DNA of 64,000 bases from Micromonospora sp. WMMD1155. GTDB lineage: Bacteria > Actinomycetota > Actinomycetes > Mycobacteriales > Micromonosporaceae. Position numbers and translations under genes: made by a program. The notes beneath the pieces were generated by a model. It was not told the DNA's origin. It made no database searches and saw nothing but the letters and a program-made list of their open reading frames with translations. The stretch spans positions 6,572,501-6,636,500 of the forward strand of contig NZ_CP120742.1 of NCBI RefSeq assembly GCF_029581275.1, given 5' to 3'. Positions 51,200-58,893 of the stretch are shown piece after piece (position 1 is the stretch's first letter; each line of letters begins with the position of its first letter).

Positions 51200-51733
51200 A
51201 TGAAGCGCAGAACGACGAGCGTCCTGGTGGCGGTGTTCGCCATGATCGCAGCGACGTTGATCGGCACCGGCAGCCCGGCGGCGGCGGCCACCTCCGGCCC
51301 GTGGATCATCCAGCCCTTCACGAACTACTACTGCCTGCACCCCGCCGGTTACTCGTCGGCTACCAACATCGTCATCGAGCAGCGCCTCTGCGAGACCGGG
51401 ACGAACCGCAACTGGACCTTCACCACGACCAGCTCGGGCTACTACCGGATCTCCTACCGCAACGGCGGACGGTGCATGGCCGTGCAGGGCGACTCCTCCG
51501 CCGAGCGGGCGAAGGTCGTCACGCAGGTGTGCGGCGACGCCCGCCTCAACGACCAGTGGCTGCCGATCTTGAACTTCGGCTCCGGGGGCTCTGACTACTA
51601 CCAGTTGAAGAACCGGAGCACCGGCAAGTGCCTGGCGGTGGAGGGTAACTCGGTTCAGAACGGCGCCGACATGATGCAATTCACCTGCTACACGACCTCG
51701 AACAACCAGGCCTTCACCTGGTTCGCCCCGTAG
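51200..51733 (+). CDS. Secreted ricin-type beta-trefoil lectin domain protein
   Basis: A 177-aa exported protein. The signal peptide SVLVAVFAMIAATLIGTGSP is cleaved near AAA at residue 30. The remaining 140 residues form a single beta-trefoil with QxW-like repeats: NRNWTFTTTSSGYYRI, NDQWLPILNFGSGGSDYYQL and NQAFTWF. Cysteine pairs YYCLHP/RLCE, GRCMAV/QVCG and GKCLAV/FTC mark the three subdomains. It likely binds galactose or similar glycans outside the cell. ATG 51200 follows GGAAAGG. Confidence 0.88.
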   Translation: MKRRTTSVLVAVFAMIAATLIGTGSPAAAATSGPWIIQPFTNYYCLHPAGYSSATNIVIEQRLCETGTNRNWTFTTTSSGYYRISYRNGGRCMAVQGDSSAERAKVVTQVCGDARLNDQWLPILNFGSGGSDYYQLKNRSTGKCLAVEGNSVQNGADMMQFTCYTTSNNQAFTWFAP

Positions 51734-51794
51734 CGACACCCCTCGGCCGCGGTGGGACTCTCCCGAGCCCGCCGCGATCTCGTGCCCCCAGCCG

Positions 51795-51826
51795 CCGCGG
51801 CGGGACCTCTCCCGGTCCCGCCGCGG
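51795..51826 (+). terminator. Hairpin terminator after the lectin gene
   Basis: CCGCGGCGGGACC (51795-51807) pairs perfectly with GGTCCCGCCGCGG (51814-51826), with a 6-nt loop. It is 62 nt after the stop codon. Confidence 0.8.
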
Positions 51827-51895
51827 TTGCGTTACCGGCCACCCACCGCTCGCCGCCAGCCGCACCATGCGGGCTCGATTAAAAAAGTTAATCTC

Positions 51896-51934
51896 ATACT
51901 CTTTGAAGTTGAGTATTGCTGAGGTACAACTTCA
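51896..51934 (+). promoter_or_regulatory. AT-rich island with two alternative dyads before DUF2089
   Basis: ATACTC 51896-51901 and GAGTAT 51911-51916 form one inverted repeat. TGAAGTTG 51904-51911 and CAACTTCA 51927-51934 form another, overlapping the first. The two cannot form at once. The surrounding stretch from about 51878 is the most AT-rich in the window. It lies right before the DUF2089 start and may be an operator or a switching leader. Confidence 0.5.
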
Positions 51935-51937
51935 GAT

Positions 51938-52315
51938 ATGAAAGAGCAGGCGATGGACTGGCAGGAACTGACCAGCCTGACGCGGGGCCAGCCGTTCGTC
52001 GTCGAGCGGGTGCGCCTGGCGAGCAACGGCGTGGCGATCGAGGGCGAGTTCGAGCTACCGCAACTGGCTCAGCTCAACGTCGAGGACCAGGTCTTCGTGA
52101 CGGCGTTCGTGCGCTGCCACGGGTCGATCAAGGAGATGGAGCGCATCTTCGGGGTGAGCTACCCGACGATCAAGTCACGACTCAACCGGATCACCCAGAT
52201 GCTCGACTTCGTCGAGACCGATCCGGCGCCGTCGCGGGCCGACATCATCGACAGGTTGCGCCGCGGTGAGATCACCGCCCAGCAGGCGTTGGCCGAGCTG
52301 GACGGCCGATCGTGA
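51938..52315 (+). CDS. DUF2089 family protein with helix-turn-helix
   Basis: A 125-aa protein. Residues 50-90 have a helix-turn-helix pattern, QVFVTAFVRCHGSIKEMERI followed by FGVSYPTIKSRLNRI, and the C-terminal 25 residues (DIIDRLRRGEITAQQALAEL) form a SHOCT-like short helical pair. This arrangement matches DUF2089 proteins, which are probable transcription factors. ATG 51938 has GAGG at 13 nt; ATG 51953 is an alternative start. The first gene of a three-gene operon, it is likely the regulator of that operon. Confidence 0.82.
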   Translation: MKEQAMDWQELTSLTRGQPFVVERVRLASNGVAIEGEFELPQLAQLNVEDQVFVTAFVRCHGSIKEMERIFGVSYPTIKSRLNRITQMLDFVETDPAPSRADIIDRLRRGEITAQQALAELDGRS

Positions 52316-52572
52316 TGCCGCAGTTGGTGACCGTCAAGGTCGACCGCCCGGACCACCGGCCCCTCCGCTTCTGGGTCCCGGTGCTCCCCGTGGCGCTCGT
52401 ACTCCTGCCGGTCGTGATCCTGGTCGTCCTCGCGGCGATCGTGGCCTGCCTCGTGTTCCGCATCCGTGTGATGCGGGCACTCGGTGCCGGTTGGCGCGTC
52501 GTCTCCGCGCTGCCCGGCGCCCGCTTCGACATCGAGCAGGGCCGCCTGGCCGTGCTCGTGGCCATCCGATAG
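52315..52572 (+). CDS. Small membrane protein in the DUF2089 operon
   Basis: An 85-aa protein with one strong hydrophobic stretch (VLPVALVLLPVVILVVLAAI, about 23-42) that may be long enough for a re-entrant or double helix. It is encoded directly at the stop of DUF2089 (GTGATG overlap), and a GTG start one codon earlier is possible. No family is recognised. It resembles the small membrane proteins that sit between DUF2089 and SHOCT genes elsewhere. Confidence 0.65.
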   Translation: MPQLVTVKVDRPDHRPLRFWVPVLPVALVLLPVVILVVLAAIVACLVFRIRVMRALGAGWRVVSALPGARFDIEQGRLAVLVAIR

Positions 52573-52583
52573 GAGAGGTTCGT

Positions 52584-53006
52584 ATGACCGAACAACGCAA
52601 GGACATCCTCGACATGCTCGCCGCCGGCAAGGTCACCGCGGAGGAGGCGGAGCAGCTCATCGCCGCCCTCGAACGGGACCAGGCACCAGCGGTGGCAGGT
52701 CACGACCTCCGACCGAAGGGCAAGGTGAAGTACCTGCGGGTGGTGGTGGACGCCACCGACAACGGCGAGCCGTCGCGGGTCAACGTGCGGGTGCCACTGC
52801 AACTGCTGCGGGCCGGCGTACGGCTGGCGGCGCTGGTCCCGCCGCAGGCCCTGGTCAAGGCCAACGCTTCACTCAGCGACTCGGGTGTGCCGATCGACCT
52901 GACGCAGCTCAAGCCGGAGCAGTTGGAGGCCCTCGTGGAGCACCTCGACGACGTGACGGTGGAGGTGGACTCCCCCGATGCCACGGTGCGAGTCTTCTGC
53001 GAGTAG
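52584..53006 (+). CDS. SHOCT-like / YvlB-N-terminal-type protein
   Basis: A 140-aa protein. The N-terminal helical pair RKDILDMLAAGKVTAEEAEQ resembles the short SHOCT-like/YvlB N-terminal module, the same type as the end of DUF2089 two genes upstream. The C-terminal part (VKYLRVVVDATDNGEPSRVN and onward) is a soluble beta-rich domain. AGGAGAGG precedes ATG 52584, 11 nt after the previous stop. The shared module hints that the two proteins compete for the same partner. Confidence 0.72.
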   Translation: MTEQRKDILDMLAAGKVTAEEAEQLIAALERDQAPAVAGHDLRPKGKVKYLRVVVDATDNGEPSRVNVRVPLQLLRAGVRLAALVPPQALVKANASLSDSGVPIDLTQLKPEQLEALVEHLDDVTVEVDSPDATVRVFCE

Positions 53007-53264
53007 ACGCCGTCCGACGGGACGGCCCCTCGGAAGGGTGCGGGAACACCCTCCCGAGGCTGCGCCCGCCGCAGCAGACGCAGGTGAACTGCCAACCTGA
53101 AGTCTAGCCACGCACCGGCACACCAGCGGAGGGACCACTCGGACGGGTGGTCCCTCCGCCGCGTCCCGCCGGGCGCCCGCATGTCGGCAATCCGTCGTTG
53201 TCCGGGTGTCGGGCCACTCCGTAGCGTCGCGGCTACGTATCGATGCCCGGCGGGAGGACCCCTC

Positions 53265-53764
53265 GTGACCGAACTCGTCGCTCCGCAGTTCGTCGTGAAC
53301 AGCAGGATGATCTACTTCGGTTGGCTTCCGGCCGACCCCGACGCGGTGGCCGCCCTGGTGCCCGACGGGCTCACCCGGCGCCGAACCGCCAGGTCTTCAT
53401 GAACCAGTACGTCGTCGACGACGCCGGGCAGACCTCCGGCTTCGGCGCGTACTCCCTGACGTACATCGGACCGGATCTTTTCGGGGTGGACGCCCCCGAC
53501 GGTGTGACGCCCGGTCGCTGGTGGACCCACTACGTCAATTCCAGCCCGGTCGTCCGGGCCTACGCCACCGCCCGCGGCGTTCCGGCAACCCCGGGAAACA
53601 CCACCATCGAGGTACGCGGACAGCGGCTGGTCGCCACCACCGAGGCGGACGGCGTACCCGTGATCCGGACGACGGCCCGCGTCGGGCGCACCGGTGACGC
53701 CGTCAACCAGGGCCAGTTGCGCGCCTCGTTCGCCTACCCGGGCGGCGAGTCGGTGCTCGACTGA
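53265..53764 (+). pseudogene. Acetoacetate decarboxylase family protein, frameshifted and truncated
   Basis: GTG 53265 after GGGAGG starts VTELVAPQFVVNSRMIYFGW and runs to PDGLT; the frame is then lost near 53374. The adjacent frame carries on with PAPNRQVFMNQYVVDDAGQT and ends at 53764 after the typical domain part (WWTHYVNSSPVVRAYA). One missing base in the ACCCGG run at about 53372-53377 explains the shift. Even after repair the product is about 166 aa, much shorter than the usual 250 or more, with the C-terminal part missing. It is therefore likely inactive, unless the shift is a sequencing error. Confidence 0.75.
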
Positions 53765-53778
53765 CGGGATCACCCCGG

Positions 53779-54465
53779 TCAGGGGTTGATCAGTCTCCAC
53801 TCGCCTTCGGAGACGACGTCGACGCTGCCACCGACCACAGTGATGGCGGTGTCGTCGTCGATGGCGTACGTCGGGACCGGGATTCCGGACGCCCACTCCT
53901 GGATGGTCGGCAGGTCGGTGTCCTCCATGTCCGGATGGTTGAGGTGGGGGTACAGCGTGAAGTCCACCAGCCCCAGCGCCCGGTCGGCGTCCTTCGCCAT
54001 GTCGCTGCCGTCCGGGACGAACCCGAGATCGAATTCGGCGTCGCAGTTGTACGGGGTGACCGCGATGCTCCCGGCGCTGACCCCCACGTAGACCGTGTCG
54101 CTCAGCGACGGCAGGAGGTCGGCCAGGCCCGACCGGCGCATCCAGTAGGTCAGGTAGAGCACGTCGCCGCCCCAGACGAGGAGGGCGTCGGCCTGCCGGA
54201 CCGCCGGCACCCAGTTCTCCTCTCGGATGGTCGGCAGCGCGGTGAGCTCCAGCAACCCCAGGGACTTCCAACCCAGCTGGCACAGCGGGATGTCGGCGCG
54301 GCCGTGAACCGCCTTCCACGCCCTCTCGGCTCCGCCGGGGAAGGGGTGGACGGCGGTGGGGATGAACAGGGCCGTGGACTCGGCGATCGGCTTGCCCAGC
54401 AGGTCGACGAGGGCGGCGGAGATGCTCGGGTTGCTGATGCCCCCCGACGTGAGAAGGAACTTCAT
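53779..54465 (-). CDS. Peptidase E-like serine peptidase (family S51)
   Basis: A 228-aa cytosolic peptidase. The nucleophile motif is GVSAGSI near residue 120, with YVGVSAGSIAVTPY around it; VWGGDVLYLTYWMR (about 87-100) and YPHLNHPDMEDTDL (the S51 histidine region) are also present. Family members hydrolyse Asp-X dipeptides or act on cyanophycin. ATG 54465 is chosen; the frame is open upstream but without coding character. It is convergent with the decayed acetoacetate decarboxylase gene. Confidence 0.85.
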   Translation of the reverse strand: MKFLLTSGGISNPSISAALVDLLGKPIAESTALFIPTAVHPFPGGAERAWKAVHGRADIPLCQLGWKSLGLLELTALPTIREENWVPAVRQADALLVWGGDVLYLTYWMRRSGLADLLPSLSDTVYVGVSAGSIAVTPYNCDAEFDLGFVPDGSDMAKDADRALGLVDFTLYPHLNHPDMEDTDLPTIQEWASGIPVPTYAIDDDTAITVVGGSVDVVSEGEWRLINP

Positions 54466-54482
54466 GAAAATCCGCCCGTTCT

Positions 54483-54501
54483 CCGAGTGATCCGTACTCG
54501 G
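54483..54501 (-). promoter_or_regulatory. Dyad upstream of the peptidase E gene
   Basis: CCGAGT (54483-54488) and ACTCGG (54496-54501) form an inverted repeat with a 7-nt spacer, 18 nt before the start codon. It could be an operator. The regulator is not identified. Confidence 0.35.
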
Positions 54502-54526
54502 CGTCCGTGCGGCCACGGCACACCGC

Positions 54527-54598
54527 GACACGGTCCTGCTTGGGACGGTGCGGGGCGCGCCGCACCTCTATGAGATGCCGTTCCGGCTCGCCGCCGGC
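54527..54598 (+). pseudogene. Fragment of a winged-helix (HTH_42) gene with an internal deletion
   Basis: The plus strand translates to TVLLGTVRGAPHLYEMPFRL and then AAG. The first half matches LLWTVRGAPHLY of the intact gene at 40646, and the second half matches its later segment HLYEMPFRLAA. The roughly 90 residues between the two HLY points are gone, as if recombination took place at the repeated CACCTCTA. The 25 nt at 54572-54596 are identical to 41129-41153. The fragment forms the 3' end of the DUF418 gene on the other strand. Confidence 0.7.
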
Positions 54599-55785
54599 TC
54601 TGCCGTCCTTCCGTTCGTCACCCGCCGTAGCGCCCACTCCGCCGGCCCGTACCGGTGATGACGCAGCCACCACGCGCTCACCGTAAGCTGCGCCGCGAAG
54701 ATCAGCAATGCCAGACCGGTCGTCCCCACCGGCGACACCCTCCCGGCCAGGCCGAGCCCGATCCCGCTGAAGATGAGCAGCCCCAGCAGCGATTGCCCCA
54801 GATAGTTGGTGAGCGCGATCCGCCCCGCCGGTGCCAGGGCCGACCGCACGAACCCGAACCGCGGGCCGTGCATCATCCGCAGCAGCGTGGCCACGTACGC
54901 GGCTGTCAGCAGCGGCGCGGTCGCCGCGCTCACACCCACGGCCAGTGGCTCGCCGTTGCCGCCGCCCAGCGCGTACGCCACGCCGCCCGCGATACCCACG
55001 GGGAAGCCGATCCACTGGATCCGCCGCAGCACCGGCTCGTGACCGCTGACACCGGCGAGGAGCCGCCGTCGGCCGGCAACCATGCCGAGCAGGAACATCG
55101 CCAGCGCCGTCGGCCCCTGGAACGTCGCGGACTGCAGCACCAGAAAGGGGAGCCCGGAGAGGTGGTGGCCGATGACGTCGCTCCATCCGCCGAGCATCGC
55201 GGCCGTCGCCTTCTCGGCGTTGGTCAGTGCCTCGGCTCGGGTCGGCAGGAACGCGGAGGAGTTCACGAGAAGCCCGCTGGCCAGCAGGCTCATCAGCACG
55301 ATCCCGTAGAGCACGCCGGCGACGCGCAGCGCCGTCCGGTCGCGGACCCGGCGCATCGCGAGCAGGACCAAACAGACCACCGCGTACGTCATCAGGATGT
55401 CGCCGCCGTACAGGAGCGCGGTGTGCAGGGCGCCGAGGATGAACAGGCCGGCGATCCGGCGCAGCATCCGCGGCCCGAACGCGGCGCCCGCGCGCCCAGC
55501 CGCCTCCATCTGCAGGGTGAAGCTGTATCCGAAGAGGAACGAGAAGAGGATGTAGAACTTCATGTCGACGAACACCGCGGACAGGAACCGCGCCGCATCG
55601 TCGAGGACCGACGAGAACGCCGGGTCCGTGATCAGGTTGCCCGGGTAACCGGAGGCCATGAAGGTGATGTTCACGACGAAGATCCCGAGCAGCGCGAAGC
55701 CCCGCAGCGCGTCGAGGTCGTGCAGGCGCTGCCCGGCTCTCGACGGGCTCGCCGTGGCGCCGATGGTGCCCGCTGACACGTCCAT
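54568..55785 (-). CDS. DUF418 family membrane protein
   Basis: A 405-aa protein with about 10 membrane helices. It begins with the typical LHDLDALRGFALLGIFVVNI, has MKFYILFSFLFGYSFTLQME near 75-94, and the C-terminal DUF418 domain with ALTNYLGQSLLGLLIFSGIG and LTVSAWWLRHHRYGPAEWAL. Such proteins are predicted transporters or acyltransferase-like permeases. Its last 14 or so codons are encoded by the antisense side of a winged-helix gene fragment, so the native C-terminus was probably changed by a rearrangement. GGGGAG precedes ATG 55785. Confidence 0.87.
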   Translation of the reverse strand: MDVSAGTIGATASPSRAGQRLHDLDALRGFALLGIFVVNITFMASGYPGNLITDPAFSSVLDDAARFLSAVFVDMKFYILFSFLFGYSFTLQMEAAGRAGAAFGPRMLRRIAGLFILGALHTALLYGGDILMTYAVVCLVLLAMRRVRDRTALRVAGVLYGIVLMSLLASGLLVNSSAFLPTRAEALTNAEKATAAMLGGWSDVIGHHLSGLPFLVLQSATFQGPTALAMFLLGMVAGRRRLLAGVSGHEPVLRRIQWIGFPVGIAGGVAYALGGGNGEPLAVGVSAATAPLLTAAYVATLLRMMHGPRFGFVRSALAPAGRIALTNYLGQSLLGLLIFSGIGLGLAGRVSPVGTTGLALLIFAAQLTVSAWWLRHHRYGPAEWALRRVTNGRTAEPAASRNGIS

Positions 55786-55841
55786 ATGCTTTTCTCCCCG
55801 TCCGGCCCGACGACAGCTTTAATGTACAGGAGATACTATCC
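55786..55841. promoter_or_regulatory. Divergent promoter region between DUF418 and TetR genes
   Basis: This 56-nt AT-richer gap must hold promoters for both genes. TACATT on the minus strand and TACTAT on the plus strand are -10-like. The AGGAG ribosome site of the TetR gene overlaps the same stretch. A TetR operator here would control both genes, but no clean palindrome is visible. Confidence 0.4.
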
Positions 55842-56606
55842 ATGGGACACAATATGCCGTCAATGGCCGACGACGTGCCCGCCGACCTGGCGCGACTCTG
55901 GCGACTGCCGACATCCGCACGCCGTGGCCGGCCCGCCGAACTCGATGTCGAGCGGGTCGTCGGCGCTGCGGTGGACCTGGCGGACCACGAGGGCCTGGAC
56001 GGGGTGACCCTGCAGAAGGTCGCGCAGACTCTCGGCTTCACCAAGATGTCGCTCTATCGGCACGTGGGCTCGAAGGAGGAACTCGTCGAACTGATGACCG
56101 ACCACGCCACCGGGCCCGCCCCCCGGCTGGAAGCGGACAACTGGCGTGACGGCGTCCATCGCTGGGCGGCGGCGATCCGCGCCCGATACGCCGAACACCC
56201 GTGGCTCGTGGAGGTGCCGATCGCCGGCCCACCCCGAGGGCCGAACGCCATCGGCTGGATGGACGCGTTCCTGCGGGTCCTTCGCGACACCGGCCTGCAG
56301 CCGAGGACGAAGGCAGGCGTACTCGTCGTCGTCAGCGGTTACGTGCGCAACGCGATCCTGCAGGGCCGGCAGATGGCGGAGGGCCGCAGCGGCACCGGGC
56401 TGAGTCAGGCCGACGTCGAGGAGAACTACGGCCGCGCCCTCGCCGCGCTCGTCCGCCCGGAGCGCTTCCCCGAGGCCGCGCCGCTGTTCGCGGCGGGCGC
56501 GTTCGAGAGCGAACCGGGCGAGGACCCACAGGACCAGGACTTCACCTTCGGCCTCAACCTGATCCTCGACGGCGTCGAGGCCGCCATCGCGCGGCGCACT
56601 TCCTGA
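55842..56606 (+). CDS. TetR/AcrR family regulator, probably of the divergent DUF418 gene
   Basis: A 254-aa regulator. The helix-turn-helix is GLDGVTLQKVAQTLGFTKMSLYRHVG at about 50-76 (GFTKMSLYRH is the recognition helix), followed by the KEELVELM start of helix 4. The C-terminal domain (about 95-250) is of the TetR_C type with ILQGRQMAEGRSGTGLS. AGGAG precedes the ATG. The short intergenic region shared with DUF418 suggests control of that membrane protein. Confidence 0.88.
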   Translation: MGHNMPSMADDVPADLARLWRLPTSARRGRPAELDVERVVGAAVDLADHEGLDGVTLQKVAQTLGFTKMSLYRHVGSKEELVELMTDHATGPAPRLEADNWRDGVHRWAAAIRARYAEHPWLVEVPIAGPPRGPNAIGWMDAFLRVLRDTGLQPRTKAGVLVVVSGYVRNAILQGRQMAEGRSGTGLSQADVEENYGRALAALVRPERFPEAAPLFAAGAFESEPGEDPQDQDFTFGLNLILDGVEAAIARRTS

Positions 56607-56717
56607 ACCGCAGCACGCAGTCGTGCACCGAAACCCGGTTCGGCCTCACGTTATTCGAGTGATCCGCGACGCGCCGCTGTCGGCGTCGGTGAAGCCGCCG
56701 CCGGGCGGCACGGGTTG

Positions 56718-57050
56718 TCAGCTCGGCGGGGGCGGGCATTCCAGGACCGCGATCGAGTTTCCGGCGAACAGCCCCAGGTGCGGGTGCCCGGAGAAGATCT
56801 GCACCGCCTCGTCGTGCGAGCCCGCCTCGACGATGGTGTAGCCGGTCAGAGAGTCGGTGACGTCCTCGACACCCTGCGCGGTGACCAGCTTCTTCGCGTT
56901 CAGCGGAGCACCCGGGTCGATGATGGCCTTCTCGTTGGCCTGCGCCCACGACGCCCAGGCGTTGATGAACTCGGTCTGCTGCTGTTCGGTGAGGTCGGCC
57001 TTGCCGGCCTCGTCAGCCGCGCCGTGGAACAGCGCGAGGAATCTGCCCAT
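56718..57050 (-). CDS. YciI/YCII-related domain protein
   Basis: A 110-aa ferredoxin-like fold protein with FLALFHGAADEAGKADLTEQ at the start, WASWAQANEKAIIDPGAPLN in the middle, and GYTIVEAGSHDEAVQIFSGHPHLGL near the end, including the HPHL loop of the family. YciI-like proteins may act as small hydrolases or accessory proteins; no function is known here. The gene stands between two TetR genes. Confidence 0.8.
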   Translation of the reverse strand: MGRFLALFHGAADEAGKADLTEQQQTEFINAWASWAQANEKAIIDPGAPLNAKKLVTAQGVEDVTDSLTGYTIVEAGSHDEAVQIFSGHPHLGLFAGNSIAVLECPPPPS

Positions 57051-57146
57051 CCCCGCATCGTATTGGACGGCTGTCCCCTGCAGCCGGGAGCGGAGGCTGC
57101 CCGGTAGTCGCCAGCCGTGCCAGGCGGGTGGTGATCGCTCCGACCG

Positions 57147-57692
57147 TCAGGCCGCGCCGAGGCCGTTCATGAAGGTGGCTACGACGAGGTCGGCGGCTTG
57201 CGGTGGCGTCAGGGTCGGGAACTGGTGGGCGGCGGCGTCGACGAGTTGGTCGAGGACCGTTCGCGCCCAGGTCATGTCCACGTCGCCGCGGAGGTATCCC
57301 TCGTCTCGCGATCGGCGGATGAAGGCGTCGACTCGGGCGCTCTGCTCCTGACGGCGGATGCTGGCGGCAGGGTCGTTCTGCATCATGCGGCGAGTGTCGA
57401 GAGGCCACTCACGGCTGACGGGGACGATTCCCTCCACGTAGCGGTGCAGGGCGACGGGCACGGGGGCCTCGGTCAGGCGGGCCTCGTCGAGGACGTTCTC
57501 GGCGGAGTCGAGCTTGGCCTGGAAGACGGCACTGAGCAGGGCTTCGCGGTTCGCGAAGCGGCGGTGCACGGTGGTGCGGTCCACTCCGGCGGCAGCGGCG
57601 ACGGCTGACATGGAGGTGCCGGGGTCCTCGGCCAGAAGTCGAGCTCCGGCGCGGAGGACGGCATCTAGATTACGGGCGGCATCGGCTCTCAT
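57147..57692 (-). CDS. TetR/AcrR family regulator, divergent from SDR-ALDH genes
   Basis: A 181-aa regulator. The helix-turn-helix TSMSAVAAAAGVDRTTVHRRF lies near residues 27-47, followed by NREALLSAVFQAKLDSAENVL. The C-terminal domain (about 65-180) ends QAADLVVATFMNGLGAA. It is divergent from the SDR gene. The dyad at 57792-57807 between them is a candidate operator controlling both. Confidence 0.86.
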   Translation of the reverse strand: MRADAARNLDAVLRAGARLLAEDPGTSMSAVAAAAGVDRTTVHRRFANREALLSAVFQAKLDSAENVLDEARLTEAPVPVALHRYVEGIVPVSREWPLDTRRMMQNDPAASIRRQEQSARVDAFIRRSRDEGYLRGDVDMTWARTVLDQLVDAAAHQFPTLTPPQAADLVVATFMNGLGAA

Positions 57693-57791
57693 GGCGCTGC
57701 GATCATACTCGACTGTTTCAGCTGCCCGGCAATCTTCTGCATGTGAGTCGCGGAACAGAATTTTTCCGCCTCGGTGTTGTTGCATTTAGCG

Positions 57792-57807
57792 ACCGTAACT
57801 CTACGGT
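57792..57807. promoter_or_regulatory. Candidate TetR operator
   Basis: ACCGTA (57792-57797) and TACGGT (57802-57807) are perfect inverted arms around ACTC. One further pair two bases outside also matches. It lies between the divergent TetR and SDR genes, about 30 nt before the SDR start. Confidence 0.5.
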
Positions 57808-57837
57808 TGTGTTGCTGCCCGCTTCAGGGTGGCGAGG

Positions 57838-58701
57838 ATGACAAGCGAGAGGATACGTACGGTGACAAGGACTTGGCTGATCACCGGTGGCTCGCAGGGC
57901 CTGGGCAAGGCACTGGTGCTCGCAGCGCTGAAGGCCGGCGACCGGGTAGTGGCGACTTCCCGCAAGCCGGAAGCGCTGGCTTCCCTGGCGGCAGAGCACC
58001 CCGAGCGTCTCGCGGCCGTCGCGCTCGACGTCACCTCCCCGGCGCAGGCCCGAGAGGTGGTCGCCGCGGCGGTGCAGCGGTTCGGCTCCATCGACGTGGT
58101 GGTCAACAACGCGGGCTACGCCACCAGCGGCTCGATCGAGGACTTCCCCGAGGAGGAATTCCGCGCGCAGGTCGAAGCGAACCTGTACGGCGTGGTCAAT
58201 GTGACGAGGGCGGTCCTACCCGTGATGCGCGGGCAGCGATCCGGGCATATCGTGCAGATCTCCTCGATCGGCGGCCGCGTAGGCGGCACCCCCGGCCTGG
58301 GTGCCTACCAGACGGCGAAGTTTGCCGTAGAGGGCTTCTCCGAGGTCCTCGCCAACGAAGTGGCCCCCTTGGGCATCAAGGTCACCATCGTCGAGCCGGG
58401 TGGTATCCGCACCGGCTGGGCCGCCGGGGCCGCCGAACCCTCCGGTCCCATCACGCCTGACTACGAGCAGACGGTCGGCGCGTGGCTGAATCGATTCGCA
58501 CAGTATGCCGGGAACGAGCCCGGCGACCCGGACCGCATGGCCCGCGCCATCGTCGACACCGTGGACGCCGCGGAGCCTCCGCGCCGGCTGCTGCTCGGCA
58601 GCGACGCACTAGGGATCGCGATCAGCTCAGAGGAAGGCCGTATAGCGGAGGCCAACTCGTGGGCCGAGGTGAGCCGGTCCACGGATTACCCCACCGCCTG
58701 A
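57838..58701 (+). CDS. Short-chain dehydrogenase/reductase (SDR)
   Basis: A 287-aa classical SDR. The nucleotide-binding TGGSQGLG is at 17-24, NNAG near 90-93, and the catalytic set S142/S143, Y157 and K161 (YQTAK) is complete. An arginine after TS-R-K (position 42) suggests NADP preference. ATG 57838 after AGGGTGG is used; GTG 57862 after GAGAGG is also possible and would be closer to the usual family start. It is followed by an aldehyde dehydrogenase gene, so the two may oxidise an alcohol to an acid. Confidence 0.88.
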   Translation: MTSERIRTVTRTWLITGGSQGLGKALVLAALKAGDRVVATSRKPEALASLAAEHPERLAAVALDVTSPAQAREVVAAAVQRFGSIDVVVNNAGYATSGSIEDFPEEEFRAQVEANLYGVVNVTRAVLPVMRGQRSGHIVQISSIGGRVGGTPGLGAYQTAKFAVEGFSEVLANEVAPLGIKVTIVEPGGIRTGWAAGAAEPSGPITPDYEQTVGAWLNRFAQYAGNEPGDPDRMARAIVDTVDAAEPPRRLLLGSDALGIAISSEEGRIAEANSWAEVSRSTDYPTA

Positions 58702-58779
58702 CCGACACTCGCCCCGCAGTTCACGGCGGCGCGAGCCGCGGAAGACGCGGTAGGGCGCGAACTCAGCGTCTCCACCGAC

Positions 58780-58815
58780 CGCGACGGACTCGGCGATTTC
58801 GCCGAGTCCGTCGCG
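58780..58815 (+). terminator. Perfect 16-bp hairpin between SDR and ALDH genes
   Basis: CGCGACGGACTCGGCG at 58780-58795 pairs without mismatch with 58800-58815 across an ATTT tetraloop. It has no T-tract. It lies 78 nt after the SDR stop and before the ALDH start, so it may reduce read-through or stabilise the upstream mRNA. Confidence 0.7.
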
Positions 58816-58893
58816 CGGATGGTCCGCCCGGCGGCGCGCCGACATCCACCCCGCCCGCATACCTCCACCCCTTCTCATCTCAAGGAATCAAAC

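Noticed and set aside
58702..58893. Extra gene between SDR and ALDH
   Set aside because: The stretch holds a strong hairpin and no frame with a ribosome site or codon bias; the in-frame extension of ALDH upstream is Pro/Arg-rich.
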